A DNA stretch of 63,923 bases from Chitinophaga pinensis (GTDB taxonomy: Bacteria; Bacteroidota; Bacteroidia; Chitinophagales; Chitinophagaceae): positions 1 to 63,923 of the forward strand of contig CAMDFC010000006.1 in the NCBI GenBank assembly GCA_945897185.1, given 5' to 3'. Below are positions 18,070 through 26,977 of this stretch, piece after piece. The position numbers and the translations under genes were made by a program. Within the stretch, counting starts at the first letter, position 1. The number at the start of each line of letters is the position of its first letter. The notes under the pieces are model-generated. The model did no database searches. It saw only the letters and a program-made list of their open reading frames with translations, and was not told where the DNA came from.

Positions 18070-20283
18070 CTAATGCAAGACTGTGCGTAATTTCTTTTTT
18101 ATCTTTTCAACAGCCCTATTTAATTCTTTTTTCTCTACTTCCTTCTGCTTAATAAAAGAGTTATCGTTCAATTTGCCAATAACAGCCAACTGCTCATTCT
18201 CATCATCAAAAACCATTTTTCGGAAAGGATTACTCATGTCTTTTTCACGAGAAGTAACAATTCCCTCGTAGACTTTTTCTGTCATTTGTACATGCTGATC
18301 CAATAGCTGTTCGAATGTATCTTCCGTTAACGAACGTTTTTTTATGCCCTCTACTTCCATTAAACAAGCCATTGCATGATGCAATACTTGCTCACTGTAC
18401 TCAGTAGCTGCGTCCATATAATAGGCATGTACACCATCCCAGGATTTAATTTTTGCTGACCGAATTCTATCCAACAAAATTAAAAAAGTAGAGGAAGGCA
18501 TGAGTTGTCCCCCTACATTCATCCACTGTTCTCTTTTTGCAAAAGTGGTGAGCTGATTTAAGTATGATACAGGTTCTGGTTGATCTTGCAGAGCCTGCAG
18601 GATCTCTCCTAAAGCATAGTAACGAATCATTTCTACATAAGCCGCATACGCTTGTCGCACTTTAATCAAAACCACTTTTCGCTTGCTGTTTTCAAATCCT
18701 TCCGCCAATATCTCTAAACCATCCACAACTTCATCTTGCTTTTCTAATAGTTTGTACCCCGACTTAGTACAAATCTCATCCGCAGGAATTTTTTGTTCTT
18801 TAGATGCATAGTAAGCCCTACCAGTAAATAACGCCATTAGCTCCAAGGCATTGAAAATTTCGTTTACTGTATCTGGAGCCAAACTTCGGTGTTCAAGCAA
18901 AAGTTCTTTTGAAATTCTTGCATCACGGTCTTTGTATTTCCATTCATTTCTTTGTAGCGCATAAAAATTATACCTAAACCAATAAGCTGGAATGATTCTC
19001 AACTCATTGGCAGTAGGATCGTTGATAACCAAAGAAAATGGTATTGGAATATTCAATTCATAAGGAAAATCTCCTTTTGCCAACAAAGAAAAAGAGGCAA
19101 ACTTTGAATTGTGTTTCAAACTAACACATAAGCCAGGCCAAAACCCCCTGCCAGCAATAAGTTCACCATCTGCTCCTCTGGAATTATGGTTAGAACCTAT
19201 GGTAGCACCTGCTGCAACATTGGACTGACCCATTACCAATGAGGCACACAGAAACGAATTGTTGTGGTGCTGTTCATGAAAAGGATAGATCAAAGAATTC
19301 AATACCTCACAACAAGAAATGGTCGCATTGTTTCCCAAATAAGAGTTAATCAATCGTGCACCATATTTCAATTGAGAATGAGAAGCCATGAAAAAGCGGA
19401 CGGCCTTCACTCCGTAAAAAAGTCTACAACCTACACCAATGATGCCGTTCACCAATTCACAACCTTCCCCAATTTGCGTTGATGCTTGGTCGTTACTGTT
19501 GATGGTAACATTTTTAATTTTGTTTGCGCCTTTGATGTATGCATCAGAACCAATCAGCACGTCTTTTAGCATTTTACAATTCTTGATTACCGTTCTGTCA
19601 CCAATAATTCCATAATGCCCTCGAGCACTGTCAAATTTTTTCTCCGTGAATGCATAAAATGCACTCATCAATTTATCGTCATTTCTGTACTTACTCCAAA
19701 TAAAAGCATCAGCAGGCAACATGCCATCAAAAGGCAATACTTTCCTACCTCCATTTTCATTACAAACCTCTAACCATATTCGTTGCGCTTCTGTCTCTCC
19801 ATCTTTAATGATGCCATTCCCAAATTTAGATGTGCTCGTAGTTACAAGTTCATTTACATTGGCAATCATCACCTCACTACCAATCACAAAATGAGAAAGA
19901 TAATTTACGTTGTGCACACAAACATTGTCGCCAAAATCACAACTGATGATTGTAGAATTGTAAAGCCCAACAGAGAGACTGAGGTTATGAAAACCCAACG
20001 ACAAAGGCTCAAGTTTGGCAATTCTTACCAACCCAAAAAAACTACAATTCTTCACCAATTGCGGATCAAACAGTGCAGATACTAAAATGTTGTTCCAGTT
20101 ATCTGAACTATTGCTATTTCTTACCAAGATTTCTATTTCGGAAGCCGATAAACTCCGGTATTTAATTCCACTTTGGTTATAGCGATTTCGCAAATGATAC
20201 TCATCCTTACCTTCGGGGAGATAACCTTCACTGATGAAATTATATCCAATAGACGAAATGGGTTTCTTACTAATCTTGTTCAT
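18070..20283 (-). CDS. DUF4954 protein with predicted left-handed beta-helix
   Basis: 737 residues. The start YRSLSASEIEILVRNSNSSDNW then SALFDPQLVKNCSFFGLVRI resembles the Bacteroidetes DUF4954 family (recognised by memory). Residues about 100-420 show the hexapeptide-like periodicity of a left-handed beta-helix (for example IGDRTVIKNCKMLKDVLIGS and IGEGCELVNGIIGVGC), as in acyltransferases such as GlmU or LpxA. The C-terminal 300 residues are helical and charged. No catalytic residue can be assigned. The gene follows glmS by 16 bases and is almost certainly cotranscribed, which suggests a role near UDP-GlcNAc or envelope sugar metabolism (inference). Confidence 0.82.
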   Translation of the reverse strand: MNKISKKPISSIGYNFISEGYLPEGKDEYHLRNRYNQSGIKYRSLSASEIEILVRNSNSSDNWNNILVSALFDPQLVKNCSFFGLVRIAKLEPLSLGFHNLSLSVGLYNSTIISCDFGDNVCVHNVNYLSHFVIGSEVMIANVNELVTTSTSKFGNGIIKDGETEAQRIWLEVCNENGGRKVLPFDGMLPADAFIWSKYRNDDKLMSAFYAFTEKKFDSARGHYGIIGDRTVIKNCKMLKDVLIGSDAYIKGANKIKNVTINSNDQASTQIGEGCELVNGIIGVGCRLFYGVKAVRFFMASHSQLKYGARLINSYLGNNATISCCEVLNSLIYPFHEQHHNNSFLCASLVMGQSNVAAGATIGSNHNSRGADGELIAGRGFWPGLCVSLKHNSKFASFSLLAKGDFPYELNIPIPFSLVINDPTANELRIIPAYWFRYNFYALQRNEWKYKDRDARISKELLLEHRSLAPDTVNEIFNALELMALFTGRAYYASKEQKIPADEICTKSGYKLLEKQDEVVDGLEILAEGFENSKRKVVLIKVRQAYAAYVEMIRYYALGEILQALQDQPEPVSYLNQLTTFAKREQWMNVGGQLMPSSTFLILLDRIRSAKIKSWDGVHAYYMDAATEYSEQVLHHAMACLMEVEGIKKRSLTEDTFEQLLDQHVQMTEKVYEGIVTSREKDMSNPFRKMVFDDENEQLAVIGKLNDNSFIKQKEVEKKELNRAVEKIKKKLRTVLH

Positions 20284-20299
20284 GGTTTGGGATAAAAAT

Positions 20300-22135
20300 T
20301 TATTCTACAGTTACACTTTTGGCAAGGTTACGCGGACGATCTACGTCCAGCCCTCTTTCTACGCCTATATAATAAGAAAGCAATTGCAATGGAACCACAT
20401 TTAAAATTGGCGCAATCACTTCATCGGCTTCAGGTACTTCAATCAAATCACCTGTGAGCGATAACACACTATGGTCTCCTGCCGTTACAACCGCAATCAA
20501 CTTTCCCTTTCGGGCATTGATCTCTTGCATGTTGCTCACCACTTTTTCATGGTAGGCATCTTTGGTGGCAACAAAAAGCACAGGAAGGTTTTCGTCTACC
20601 AAAGCAATGGGACCATGCTTCATTTCTGCTGCCGGATAACCTTCTGCATGGATATAAGATATCTCCTTCAATTTTAATGCCCCTTCCAAAGCAATTGGGA
20701 AATTGTAGCCCCTACCCAAGAACAGAAAACTTGAAGCAGCTGCGTGTTTAGAAGCGACTGCTTTTATCTTTTCAGTAGATGCTAAAATCTCTTTCACTTT
20801 TTCAGGTACTGCATTCAACTCATGCATCAAATGCATGAAACGAGCGTTGGAAATACTCTTTTTTTCTTTGGCAATTTTTAAAGCAATCATGGCCAATACC
20901 ACCAACTGTGCAGTAAATGCTTTTGTACTCGCTACACCAATCTCCGGACCCGCATGTGTGTATGCTCCAGCATGAGAAATACGCGCGATTGAAGAACCTA
21001 CTACATTTAAAATACCAAATATGATAGCGCCCTGCTCTTTTGCACGTTCAATCGCTACCAACGTATCTGCCGTTTCTCCACTCTGAGAAATTGCAAACAA
21101 TACATCTCCTTTATTTACAATTGGATTTCTGTACCTGAACTCAGATGCATATTCAACTTCAACTGGTATGCGACAAAGTTCTTCAATGATGTATTCAGCT
21201 ACCAAACCCGCATGCCAACTCGTACCACAAGCAATGATGATAATTCGGTTGGCAGTCTTTAACTCCTCCATATAATGTTGCACACCACTCATGATGATGT
21301 CTTGGTTCGCTATATCTAATCGACCGCGTAAGCAATCAAAAATGGTCTTGGGTTGTTCAAAAATTTCTTTCAACATGAAATGATCATATCCACCCTTCTC
21401 AATTGCTGCCAACTCTAAATCTAGTTGTTGTACAAAAGGTGTGACGATTTCATTTCCCAAATTTTTTAAGATGAGTTCGTTACCCTTGATGATGGCCAAT
21501 TCATAATCATTTACATAAACCACCTGCTTGGTGTACTCAATAATGGGAGATGCATCTGAAGCCAAAAAATGTTCGTTCTCGCCAACACCAATTACAAGCG
21601 GACTCCCTTTTCTTGCAGCAATTAGGGTGGATGGATCTTCCTCATCCATCAACACAATCACATATGCTCCCACAACACGCTTCAACGCAATGCGAACCGC
21701 CTCCTCTAATGAACATTGGTTGCGTATTAGAATATCATCAATAAAATTGAGCAGGACTTCCGTATCCGTATCACTTTTAAATGCGTAACCCTTTTTCTCT
21801 AACTCCAATTTAAGAGATGCATAATTTTCAATGATGCCATTGTGTATCATGGCAAGTCTACCACTTGCAGATAAATGCGGGTGCGCATTCCTATCACTGG
21901 GCTCACCATGTGTTGCCCATCGCGTATGACCAATGCCAATGGTGGCTTTAAGTTCAACACCTACCAATGACTCCTCTAGCCGGGCAACCTTGCCTTGTTT
22001 TTTGTAGACAGACAATTTACTGTCGTTCAATGCAATACCTGCACTATCATATCCACGGTACTCTAACCGTTTCAACCCTTTTAAGATAACAGGATAGGCT
22101 TCTCGATGACCCACATAAGCTACAATTCCACACAT
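20300..22135 (-). CDS. glmS: Glutamine--fructose-6-phosphate aminotransferase (isomerizing)
   Basis: 611 residues, full length. It makes glucosamine-6-phosphate from fructose-6-phosphate and glutamine, the first committed step to UDP-GlcNAc, peptidoglycan and LPS. The N-terminal glutaminase domain starts MCGIVAYVG with the nucleophile Cys2, and the GHTRWATHGEPS and NGIIENY loops are present. Two SIS domains follow (IACGTSWHAG, SQSGETADTL, the second with LGRGYNFPIALEGALKLKEI), and the tail DVDRPRNLAKSVTVE is canonical. A clear -7 element precedes it; no glmS ribozyme is seen in the short leader. DUF4954 follows in the same unit. Confidence 0.97.
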   Translation of the reverse strand: MCGIVAYVGHREAYPVILKGLKRLEYRGYDSAGIALNDSKLSVYKKQGKVARLEESLVGVELKATIGIGHTRWATHGEPSDRNAHPHLSASGRLAMIHNGIIENYASLKLELEKKGYAFKSDTDTEVLLNFIDDILIRNQCSLEEAVRIALKRVVGAYVIVLMDEEDPSTLIAARKGSPLVIGVGENEHFLASDASPIIEYTKQVVYVNDYELAIIKGNELILKNLGNEIVTPFVQQLDLELAAIEKGGYDHFMLKEIFEQPKTIFDCLRGRLDIANQDIIMSGVQHYMEELKTANRIIIIACGTSWHAGLVAEYIIEELCRIPVEVEYASEFRYRNPIVNKGDVLFAISQSGETADTLVAIERAKEQGAIIFGILNVVGSSIARISHAGAYTHAGPEIGVASTKAFTAQLVVLAMIALKIAKEKKSISNARFMHLMHELNAVPEKVKEILASTEKIKAVASKHAAASSFLFLGRGYNFPIALEGALKLKEISYIHAEGYPAAEMKHGPIALVDENLPVLFVATKDAYHEKVVSNMQEINARKGKLIAVVTAGDHSVLSLTGDLIEVPEADEVIAPILNVVPLQLLSYYIGVERGLDVDRPRNLAKSVTVE

Positions 22136-22155
22136 AGACTGCTAATTAATTTGAG

Positions 22156-22163
22156 CAAAATTA
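22156..22163 (-). promoter_or_regulatory. -7 element for glmS
   Basis: TAATTTTG on the minus strand, 20 bases before the glmS ATG; predicted leader about 15 bases. The AT-rich stretch 22164-22270 beyond it holds no other feature than a short palindrome at 22261-22273. Confidence 0.6.
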
Positions 22164-22270
22164 CCAACAGCAATCAACCTTTAAAAGTAAAATGAAGTAA
22201 TTATTTGATAAAATGCATGAAATATGAAAAATACTTAACTAACATATTCATATATTTTAATAAGTAATAC

Positions 22271-23308
22271 TTATTTATATATAATTTTAGCTATTTTACC
22301 ATTACTTCCAGATAAATATATAATACTTGAATTTGATGCAGTTTGCGCTGAATGGAAACCTTGTTGGTTGATATTGACCCAAGTTTTACTCTTTTCTACC
22401 CACTGATCTACTCCTGTTGTTCCGCAAACCACGAGATCTCCGTTCTCTAAAAAAGCCGCCCCACTTTTATAGCCTGTAGGTATAGCCAATGGTTGTCCAA
22501 TTTTCAAGGTTTCTCCCAACTCAAAAAAGACCATGGCACTGTCGGTTCTTTGGGCATCAGAAAAATCACCTCCCACAACCACCCCTCTTTTATGTTTGTC
22601 TGAAAAAGCAATTCCATTTGCTCCTGTATAGCTTTTCCCGGATTGCAGTGGCAAGAGCCAACAAGTTTCATTATAAAAAATTCTTGACCGAATCCCTCCT
22701 GATACAAAAAGAGATAGCAGTTGGTCATCCCTTTTGAGTAACTGAATGTTACTGCCACTAGCGGCAAAAAACGCCTCGCCTTCCTGCATTTTAAAACAAG
22801 ATGTTGTTGAATTGACCTCTTTCCAATTATCTCCATAATCATTGGTCTGCGCCAGAAATGGCTTACCGTCAATAGGATCACCTACTACAATGCCATCCTT
22901 TCCATTGAAATACAGGGCGTCTAAAAACATGCCGTCGCGACTATCTTCAAATACCTTTAACCAGCTTGCTCCGCCATTCACAGTTTTCAAAATAACAGCA
23001 GGTGCATCTACGGCCATGATGATTGCCGTGCTGCTATCCACAGCATAGACATCACGAAAATCGCGGTGCTCGTAACCCGCCACTTTCATCCATCGAAAAT
23101 GATTACCCCCATCCACTGTTTTAACAACCATCCCATTACTGCCACTGCACCATACCATCCGATCTGAAACAACCGACAATCCACGTAGCGATGAATTTAC
23201 CCCAGAGGTTAACATCTTCAATTCCTGAGCAAGTAGCAGTTCAGAAAAAGCAACTAATAAAAAAAGTAAGAGCATCCACCTCGGTTTTATTTTAAAGTTG
23301 TGCATCAT
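22271..23308 (-). CDS. Exported beta-propeller-like protein (Ycf48/BNR-repeat type)
   Basis: 345 residues from the ATG at 23308; a longer in-frame start adds 19 hydrophobic residues that would run into the divergent gene, so the shorter form with signal peptide (KPRWMLLLFLLVAFSELLLAQ) is preferred. The mature part carries repeated VKTVDGGNHFRWMKV, LKTVNGGASWLKVF and QTNDYGDNWKEV units, the D-G-G/x-W pattern of Ycf48-like or sialidase (BNR) propellers. Periplasmic or secreted; no catalytic residues can be assigned and the function is unknown. There is no T9SS C-terminal domain. It is divergent from the carboxylesterase pair. Confidence 0.82.
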   Translation of the reverse strand: MMHNFKIKPRWMLLLFLLVAFSELLLAQELKMLTSGVNSSLRGLSVVSDRMVWCSGSNGMVVKTVDGGNHFRWMKVAGYEHRDFRDVYAVDSSTAIIMAVDAPAVILKTVNGGASWLKVFEDSRDGMFLDALYFNGKDGIVVGDPIDGKPFLAQTNDYGDNWKEVNSTTSCFKMQEGEAFFAASGSNIQLLKRDDQLLSLFVSGGIRSRIFYNETCWLLPLQSGKSYTGANGIAFSDKHKRGVVVGGDFSDAQRTDSAMVFFELGETLKIGQPLAIPTGYKSGAAFLENGDLVVCGTTGVDQWVEKSKTWVNINQQGFHSAQTASNSSIIYLSGSNGKIAKIIYK

Positions 23309-23363
23309 ATAAAAACTTAGATTTATGAACAATATACTTACCATTTTAACAAGAAAGAAAAAC

Positions 23364-24911
23364 ATGAAAACTTGTCTACCCTTATTGGCTGTTTTGTTTA
23401 CAATTCAAACAACCGCACAAGAAAACCAAATACAAGCAACGGCAATACAAATCTCAACACCAGTGGGTCAGTTGGAAGGGATGGTCGAAAACAAAAATGT
23501 TGTTGCCTTCAAAGGTATACCCTATGCTAAACCTCCAGTAGGTGAGCGCAGGTGGAAAGCACCGGAACCCAATGGAAAATGGCAAGGCATACTTGCTGCA
23601 AAAGCGTTTGGACCAAGAGCCATGCAGACCAATATTTTTGGCGACATGGTATTCAGATCGAATGGTACTTCCGAAAACTGCCTTTACTTGAATGTTTGGA
23701 AACCCCTGAATACGGGTAAAAAGCTTTTACCTGTCTTGGTTTACTATTACGGGGGCGGATTTGTTGCAGGAGATGGATCAGAACCAAGATACGATGGCAC
23801 AAGTATGGCAGAAAAAGGAATTGTGGCTGTAACGGTTAATTACCGACTAGGTGTATTTGGATTATTGGCGCACAAGGAACTAACTAACGAATCTGGTAAA
23901 GGATCGTCTGGAAATTATGGGTTGATGGACCAAGCGCTGGCTTTACAGTGGGTATACGACAACATCGCAGCATTTGGTGGCGATCCAAAGAAAATAACGA
24001 TTGCAGGCGAATCAGCAGGTTCCATTTCTGTTAGCGCATTGATGGCATCTCCGCTTTCAAAAAATTTAATTGCAGGAGCAATTGGAGAAAGCGGATCTAT
24101 ACTTGGTGCATTATCCGCATTACCGCTGACTGATGTAGAAAAGTCAGGTGATCGATTTCTGAAGATGACCAATGTAAATTCAATTGCCGCATTAAGAGCC
24201 ATGCCTGCAGATTCGATTCTCGGTTATGCTGGTAAATTTGGACTTTTCAATTTTAACATGAGCATCGATGGTGTGTTCTTCCCAAAAGATCCTGAAACTA
24301 TTTTTAGCATGGGAGAGCAAGCAAATGTGCCTCTTCTTGCAGGATGGAACAGTGAAGAATCCAACTACAGAAGTATCATGGGTAATGACAAACTGACCGT
24401 TGAAAATTTCAACAAAAATGTCACCAAAAGATTTGCCAAACAAGCAGAGGCCTTGTTAAAAGTGTACAATCCAACCAATGAGGTAGAAGTTAAACAGGCA
24501 GCAACAGATTTGGGGGGCGACATGTTTATATCCTACAGTACCTGGAAATGGCTAGAGCGTCAAAAACAAATTGGACAAACAGTGTATCGTTATTATTACG
24601 AGCAACCAAGGCCAGGTGACGAAGGCGCGTCACACTCAGCAGAAATTGAATATGCCATGGGAAACTTAGATGGCAACAAGGTTTTTCAATGGACAGCCGA
24701 AGACAGAAAAGTTTCCAACACCATGCAAAGCTATTTTGTGAATTTTATCAGCACCGGAAACCCAAATGGCAAAGGACTTCCGAAATGGGAAAAACTGCAT
24801 AAAGAAAAAACAGCGGTAGTGATGCACATCGGTAGCAATACCAGACAAGAAACCTCCAAACACGAAGACCGATACCAGACCATGAATAGTTTTTCTACAA
24901 ACAACCAATAG
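23364..24911 (+). CDS. Secreted type-B carboxylesterase (first of tandem pair)
   Basis: 515 residues from the ATG at 23364, which starts the signal peptide MKTCLPLLAVLFTIQTTAQ; the in-frame ATG at 23325 would add 13 polar residues. Alpha/beta hydrolase of the carboxylesterase/cholinesterase group: AFKGIPYAKPPVGERRWKAP, SENCLYLNVW, the oxyanion loop YYGGGF and the nucleophile elbow GESAGS with Ser217. The acid (about E-E-S-N region) and the histidine (GASHSAEIEYAMGN) are recognisable. It hydrolyses carboxylic esters; the natural substrate is unknown. It is followed after 5 bases by a paralogue. Confidence 0.92.
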   Translation: MKTCLPLLAVLFTIQTTAQENQIQATAIQISTPVGQLEGMVENKNVVAFKGIPYAKPPVGERRWKAPEPNGKWQGILAAKAFGPRAMQTNIFGDMVFRSNGTSENCLYLNVWKPLNTGKKLLPVLVYYYGGGFVAGDGSEPRYDGTSMAEKGIVAVTVNYRLGVFGLLAHKELTNESGKGSSGNYGLMDQALALQWVYDNIAAFGGDPKKITIAGESAGSISVSALMASPLSKNLIAGAIGESGSILGALSALPLTDVEKSGDRFLKMTNVNSIAALRAMPADSILGYAGKFGLFNFNMSIDGVFFPKDPETIFSMGEQANVPLLAGWNSEESNYRSIMGNDKLTVENFNKNVTKRFAKQAEALLKVYNPTNEVEVKQAATDLGGDMFISYSTWKWLERQKQIGQTVYRYYYEQPRPGDEGASHSAEIEYAMGNLDGNKVFQWTAEDRKVSNTMQSYFVNFISTGNPNGKGLPKWEKLHKEKTAVVMHIGSNTRQETSKHEDRYQTMNSFSTNNQ

Positions 24912-24916
24912 GGGAC

Positions 24917-26449
24917 ATGAAAAAAACAAAACAATTCTTCTTCCTTTTTTTAGCGTCGATTTTCTTCAGCAATCTTTTTGCACAAGAAAATCAACCAACG
25001 CAAGAAATTACTGGTGGAAAAATTCGTGGCACCAACAACAGTGATGGTTCTATCGCTATTTACAAAGGCATTCCATTTGCTGCACCACCTGTAGCGGAAT
25101 TACGTTGGAAAGCACCTCAACCTGTACAGGCATGGAAAGGAATATTGGATTGTACAAAGTTCAGTGCCAGCCCCATGCAATCAAAGCCTATGCCCTTTAG
25201 CATGTGGTCTGAAGAATTTCTGATTCCTGCAGAACCAATTAGCGAAGATTGTCTTTATTTAAATGTGTGGACAGGAAACAAAAGTAAAAAGAACAAACAG
25301 CCTGTATTAGTTTGGATATATGGCGGTGGCTTTAGCAGTGGAGGAAGCGCATGCCCTATATACGATGGAGAAGCCTTTGCAAAAGAAGGTGTTGTTTTTG
25401 TAAGCATCAATTACCGAGTTGGTGTTTTTGGATTCTTTGCACACCCAGATTTAAAAGAAGCTTCTGGCAACTTTGGGTTATTGGATCAGATAGCTGCTTT
25501 ACAATGGGTGAAAAAGAACATTGCCTCATTTGGAGGCGATCCAGACAATGTTACTATAGCTGGACAATCTGCAGGATCGATGAGTGTGAATGCATTAGTA
25601 GCCTCTCCATTAGCAGCGGGACTATTTAATAAAGCGATTGCTCAAAGTGGAGGAAACTTCACAAGAGACAATTCAAGTAAGGATTTTGCTGAAGCAGAAG
25701 GCGTAAAATATGCTTCAAAGTTTGGTGCTAAAAGTATTGATGAATTAAAAAAAGTGGATGCGGAAAGCTTAATGAAAAAGTTCATCGGCATGAGAGGTCC
25801 TTATATTGACGGACATGTGCTTCCTGAACATATTCTTGATATTTTTCAAAAAGGAAAACAGAATAAAGTCGCTTTGCTCGTTGGATGGAACCAGGACGAA
25901 GGTTTGGTGATGGGGCCTATAAAATCAGCAGAAACCCTACAAAAAGATTTTCAAAAACAACATGGTAGTGCAGCAGGAAATTTCATGTCCTTCTACCACG
26001 CCTCAAATGATGAAGAAGCAAAACAGACACAGCTGGATCTTTCCAGGGACCAGATTTTTGGTATGCCAGGTTATGTTTGGGCCGATTTTCAACAGCAACA
26101 AAACTTACCTGTTTACGTTTATCGATTCACCAGAATTGTTCCAGCAGAAGGAGAATACAAAAAATACAAAGCATTTCATACTGGAGAAGTCCCTTATGCC
26201 TACAACAACCTACGCTTTGTAAAAAGACCTTGGGAACCGGCGGACCATGTGTTGGCCAATGGGATGGCAGGGTATTGGACAAATTTCATCAAAACAGGAA
26301 ATCCCAATCATGGCACATCGCTTAAATGGCCTTTGTTTAACGCAAAGGAAAAGCAGACCATGTATTTTGACGCCACCAATTCAGTAAAAACCATGGATGA
26401 TGGGGAAAGATTGCAGTTCTTGTTTAGGTCAATGACTGCTAATAAATAG
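24917..26449 (+). CDS. Secreted type-B carboxylesterase (second of tandem pair)
   Basis: 510 residues with signal peptide MKKTKQFFFLFLASIFFSNL then FAQ. Same family as the preceding gene: IYKGIPFAAPPVAELRWKAP, SEDCLYLNVW, oxyanion loop WIYGGGFSSGG and nucleophile Ser218, here in GQSAGS rather than GESAGS. The catalytic histidine is in FHTGEVPYAYNN. GQSAG occurs in some family members, so activity is expected, but specificity probably differs from its neighbour. The pair is one operon (5-base gap). The 3' end overlaps the convergent lipoprotein gene by 11 bases. Confidence 0.92.
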   Translation: MKKTKQFFFLFLASIFFSNLFAQENQPTQEITGGKIRGTNNSDGSIAIYKGIPFAAPPVAELRWKAPQPVQAWKGILDCTKFSASPMQSKPMPFSMWSEEFLIPAEPISEDCLYLNVWTGNKSKKNKQPVLVWIYGGGFSSGGSACPIYDGEAFAKEGVVFVSINYRVGVFGFFAHPDLKEASGNFGLLDQIAALQWVKKNIASFGGDPDNVTIAGQSAGSMSVNALVASPLAAGLFNKAIAQSGGNFTRDNSSKDFAEAEGVKYASKFGAKSIDELKKVDAESLMKKFIGMRGPYIDGHVLPEHILDIFQKGKQNKVALLVGWNQDEGLVMGPIKSAETLQKDFQKQHGSAAGNFMSFYHASNDEEAKQTQLDLSRDQIFGMPGYVWADFQQQQNLPVYVYRFTRIVPAEGEYKKYKAFHTGEVPYAYNNLRFVKRPWEPADHVLANGMAGYWTNFIKTGNPNHGTSLKWPLFNAKEKQTMYFDATNSVKTMDDGERLQFLFRSMTANK

Positions 26450-26888
26450 CATCCCAATCGGCGCTCAATACCAGCGGCTTATTGTCCTTTTTTTCAACAA
26501 CAATCGGATTAATAAAACCCTCAAGGTTGGAAATATTGCTATAGAACTGACCATTTTTACCAATCATAACCGTGTAGTTACCTGGACGAAGTTTGACCTT
26601 AAAAAAGCCCTCTTTATTTGCCAAGGATTTGGCAATCAATGTTTTGTTGGTCATCAAGAAAGTCCCAACCTCCCCTGATGGCACACCCATGTTAACCAAT
26701 GTAGGTTCAAAGAAGTATACAAAGCCAGACATCCCAGCAGGTATTTCATTTGGTAAATCAGGCGAAGGCATTTGGTTTCCCGTGGGTTTTTGGAGTTTCC
26801 CTGTCACCACCACTTTGGTGCCACTGCATCCCAGAAAAAAAGTAGCCGCTACCAAGTAAAGCGACCATTTTAAAGCCTTGTTCAACAT
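26439..26888 (-). CDS. Hypothetical lipoprotein
   Basis: 149 residues. The signal peptide MLNKALKWSLYLVAATFFLG ends at a Cys (lipobox FLGC), followed by SGTKVVVTG. The remaining part resembles a single carboxypeptidase-regulatory-like (transthyretin-like) beta-sandwich: ANKEGFFKVKLRPGNYTVMIGKNG is the typical G-x-F/Y-x-(V/L)-x-L-x-P-G-x-Y motif of such domains. Probably membrane-anchored in the periplasm; no enzyme activity is suggested. It overlaps the convergent esterase end by 11 bases and is divergent from the subtilase gene. The function is unknown. Confidence 0.8.
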   Translation of the reverse strand: MLNKALKWSLYLVAATFFLGCSGTKVVVTGKLQKPTGNQMPSPDLPNEIPAGMSGFVYFFEPTLVNMGVPSGEVGTFLMTNKTLIAKSLANKEGFFKVKLRPGNYTVMIGKNGQFYSNISNLEGFINPIVVEKKDNKPLVLSADWDAIY

Positions 26889-26937
26889 TTGTTTATTTTA
26901 ATTAAATTATTGTTTAAATTGTTCTGAACTCCATACA

Positions 26938-26959
26938 AATTAGCCTTTTCAGGCTAATT
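26938..26959. repeat. 8-bp inverted repeat between divergent lipoprotein and subtilase genes
   Basis: aattagcc (26938-26945) and ggctaatt (26952-26959) flank a six-base loop. It lies 19 bases before the subtilase ATG and is followed by attttta. It could be an operator, a 5' hairpin or a weak terminator for transcripts reading through from the esterase pair. Confidence 0.5.
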
Positions 26960-26977
26960 ATTTTTATCTTCAATGTT

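Noticed and set aside
22136-22270. glmS leader as a glmS ribozyme or other riboswitch
   Set aside because: The leader predicted from the -7 element is about 15 bases and the AT-rich stretch has no conserved pseudoknot pattern.
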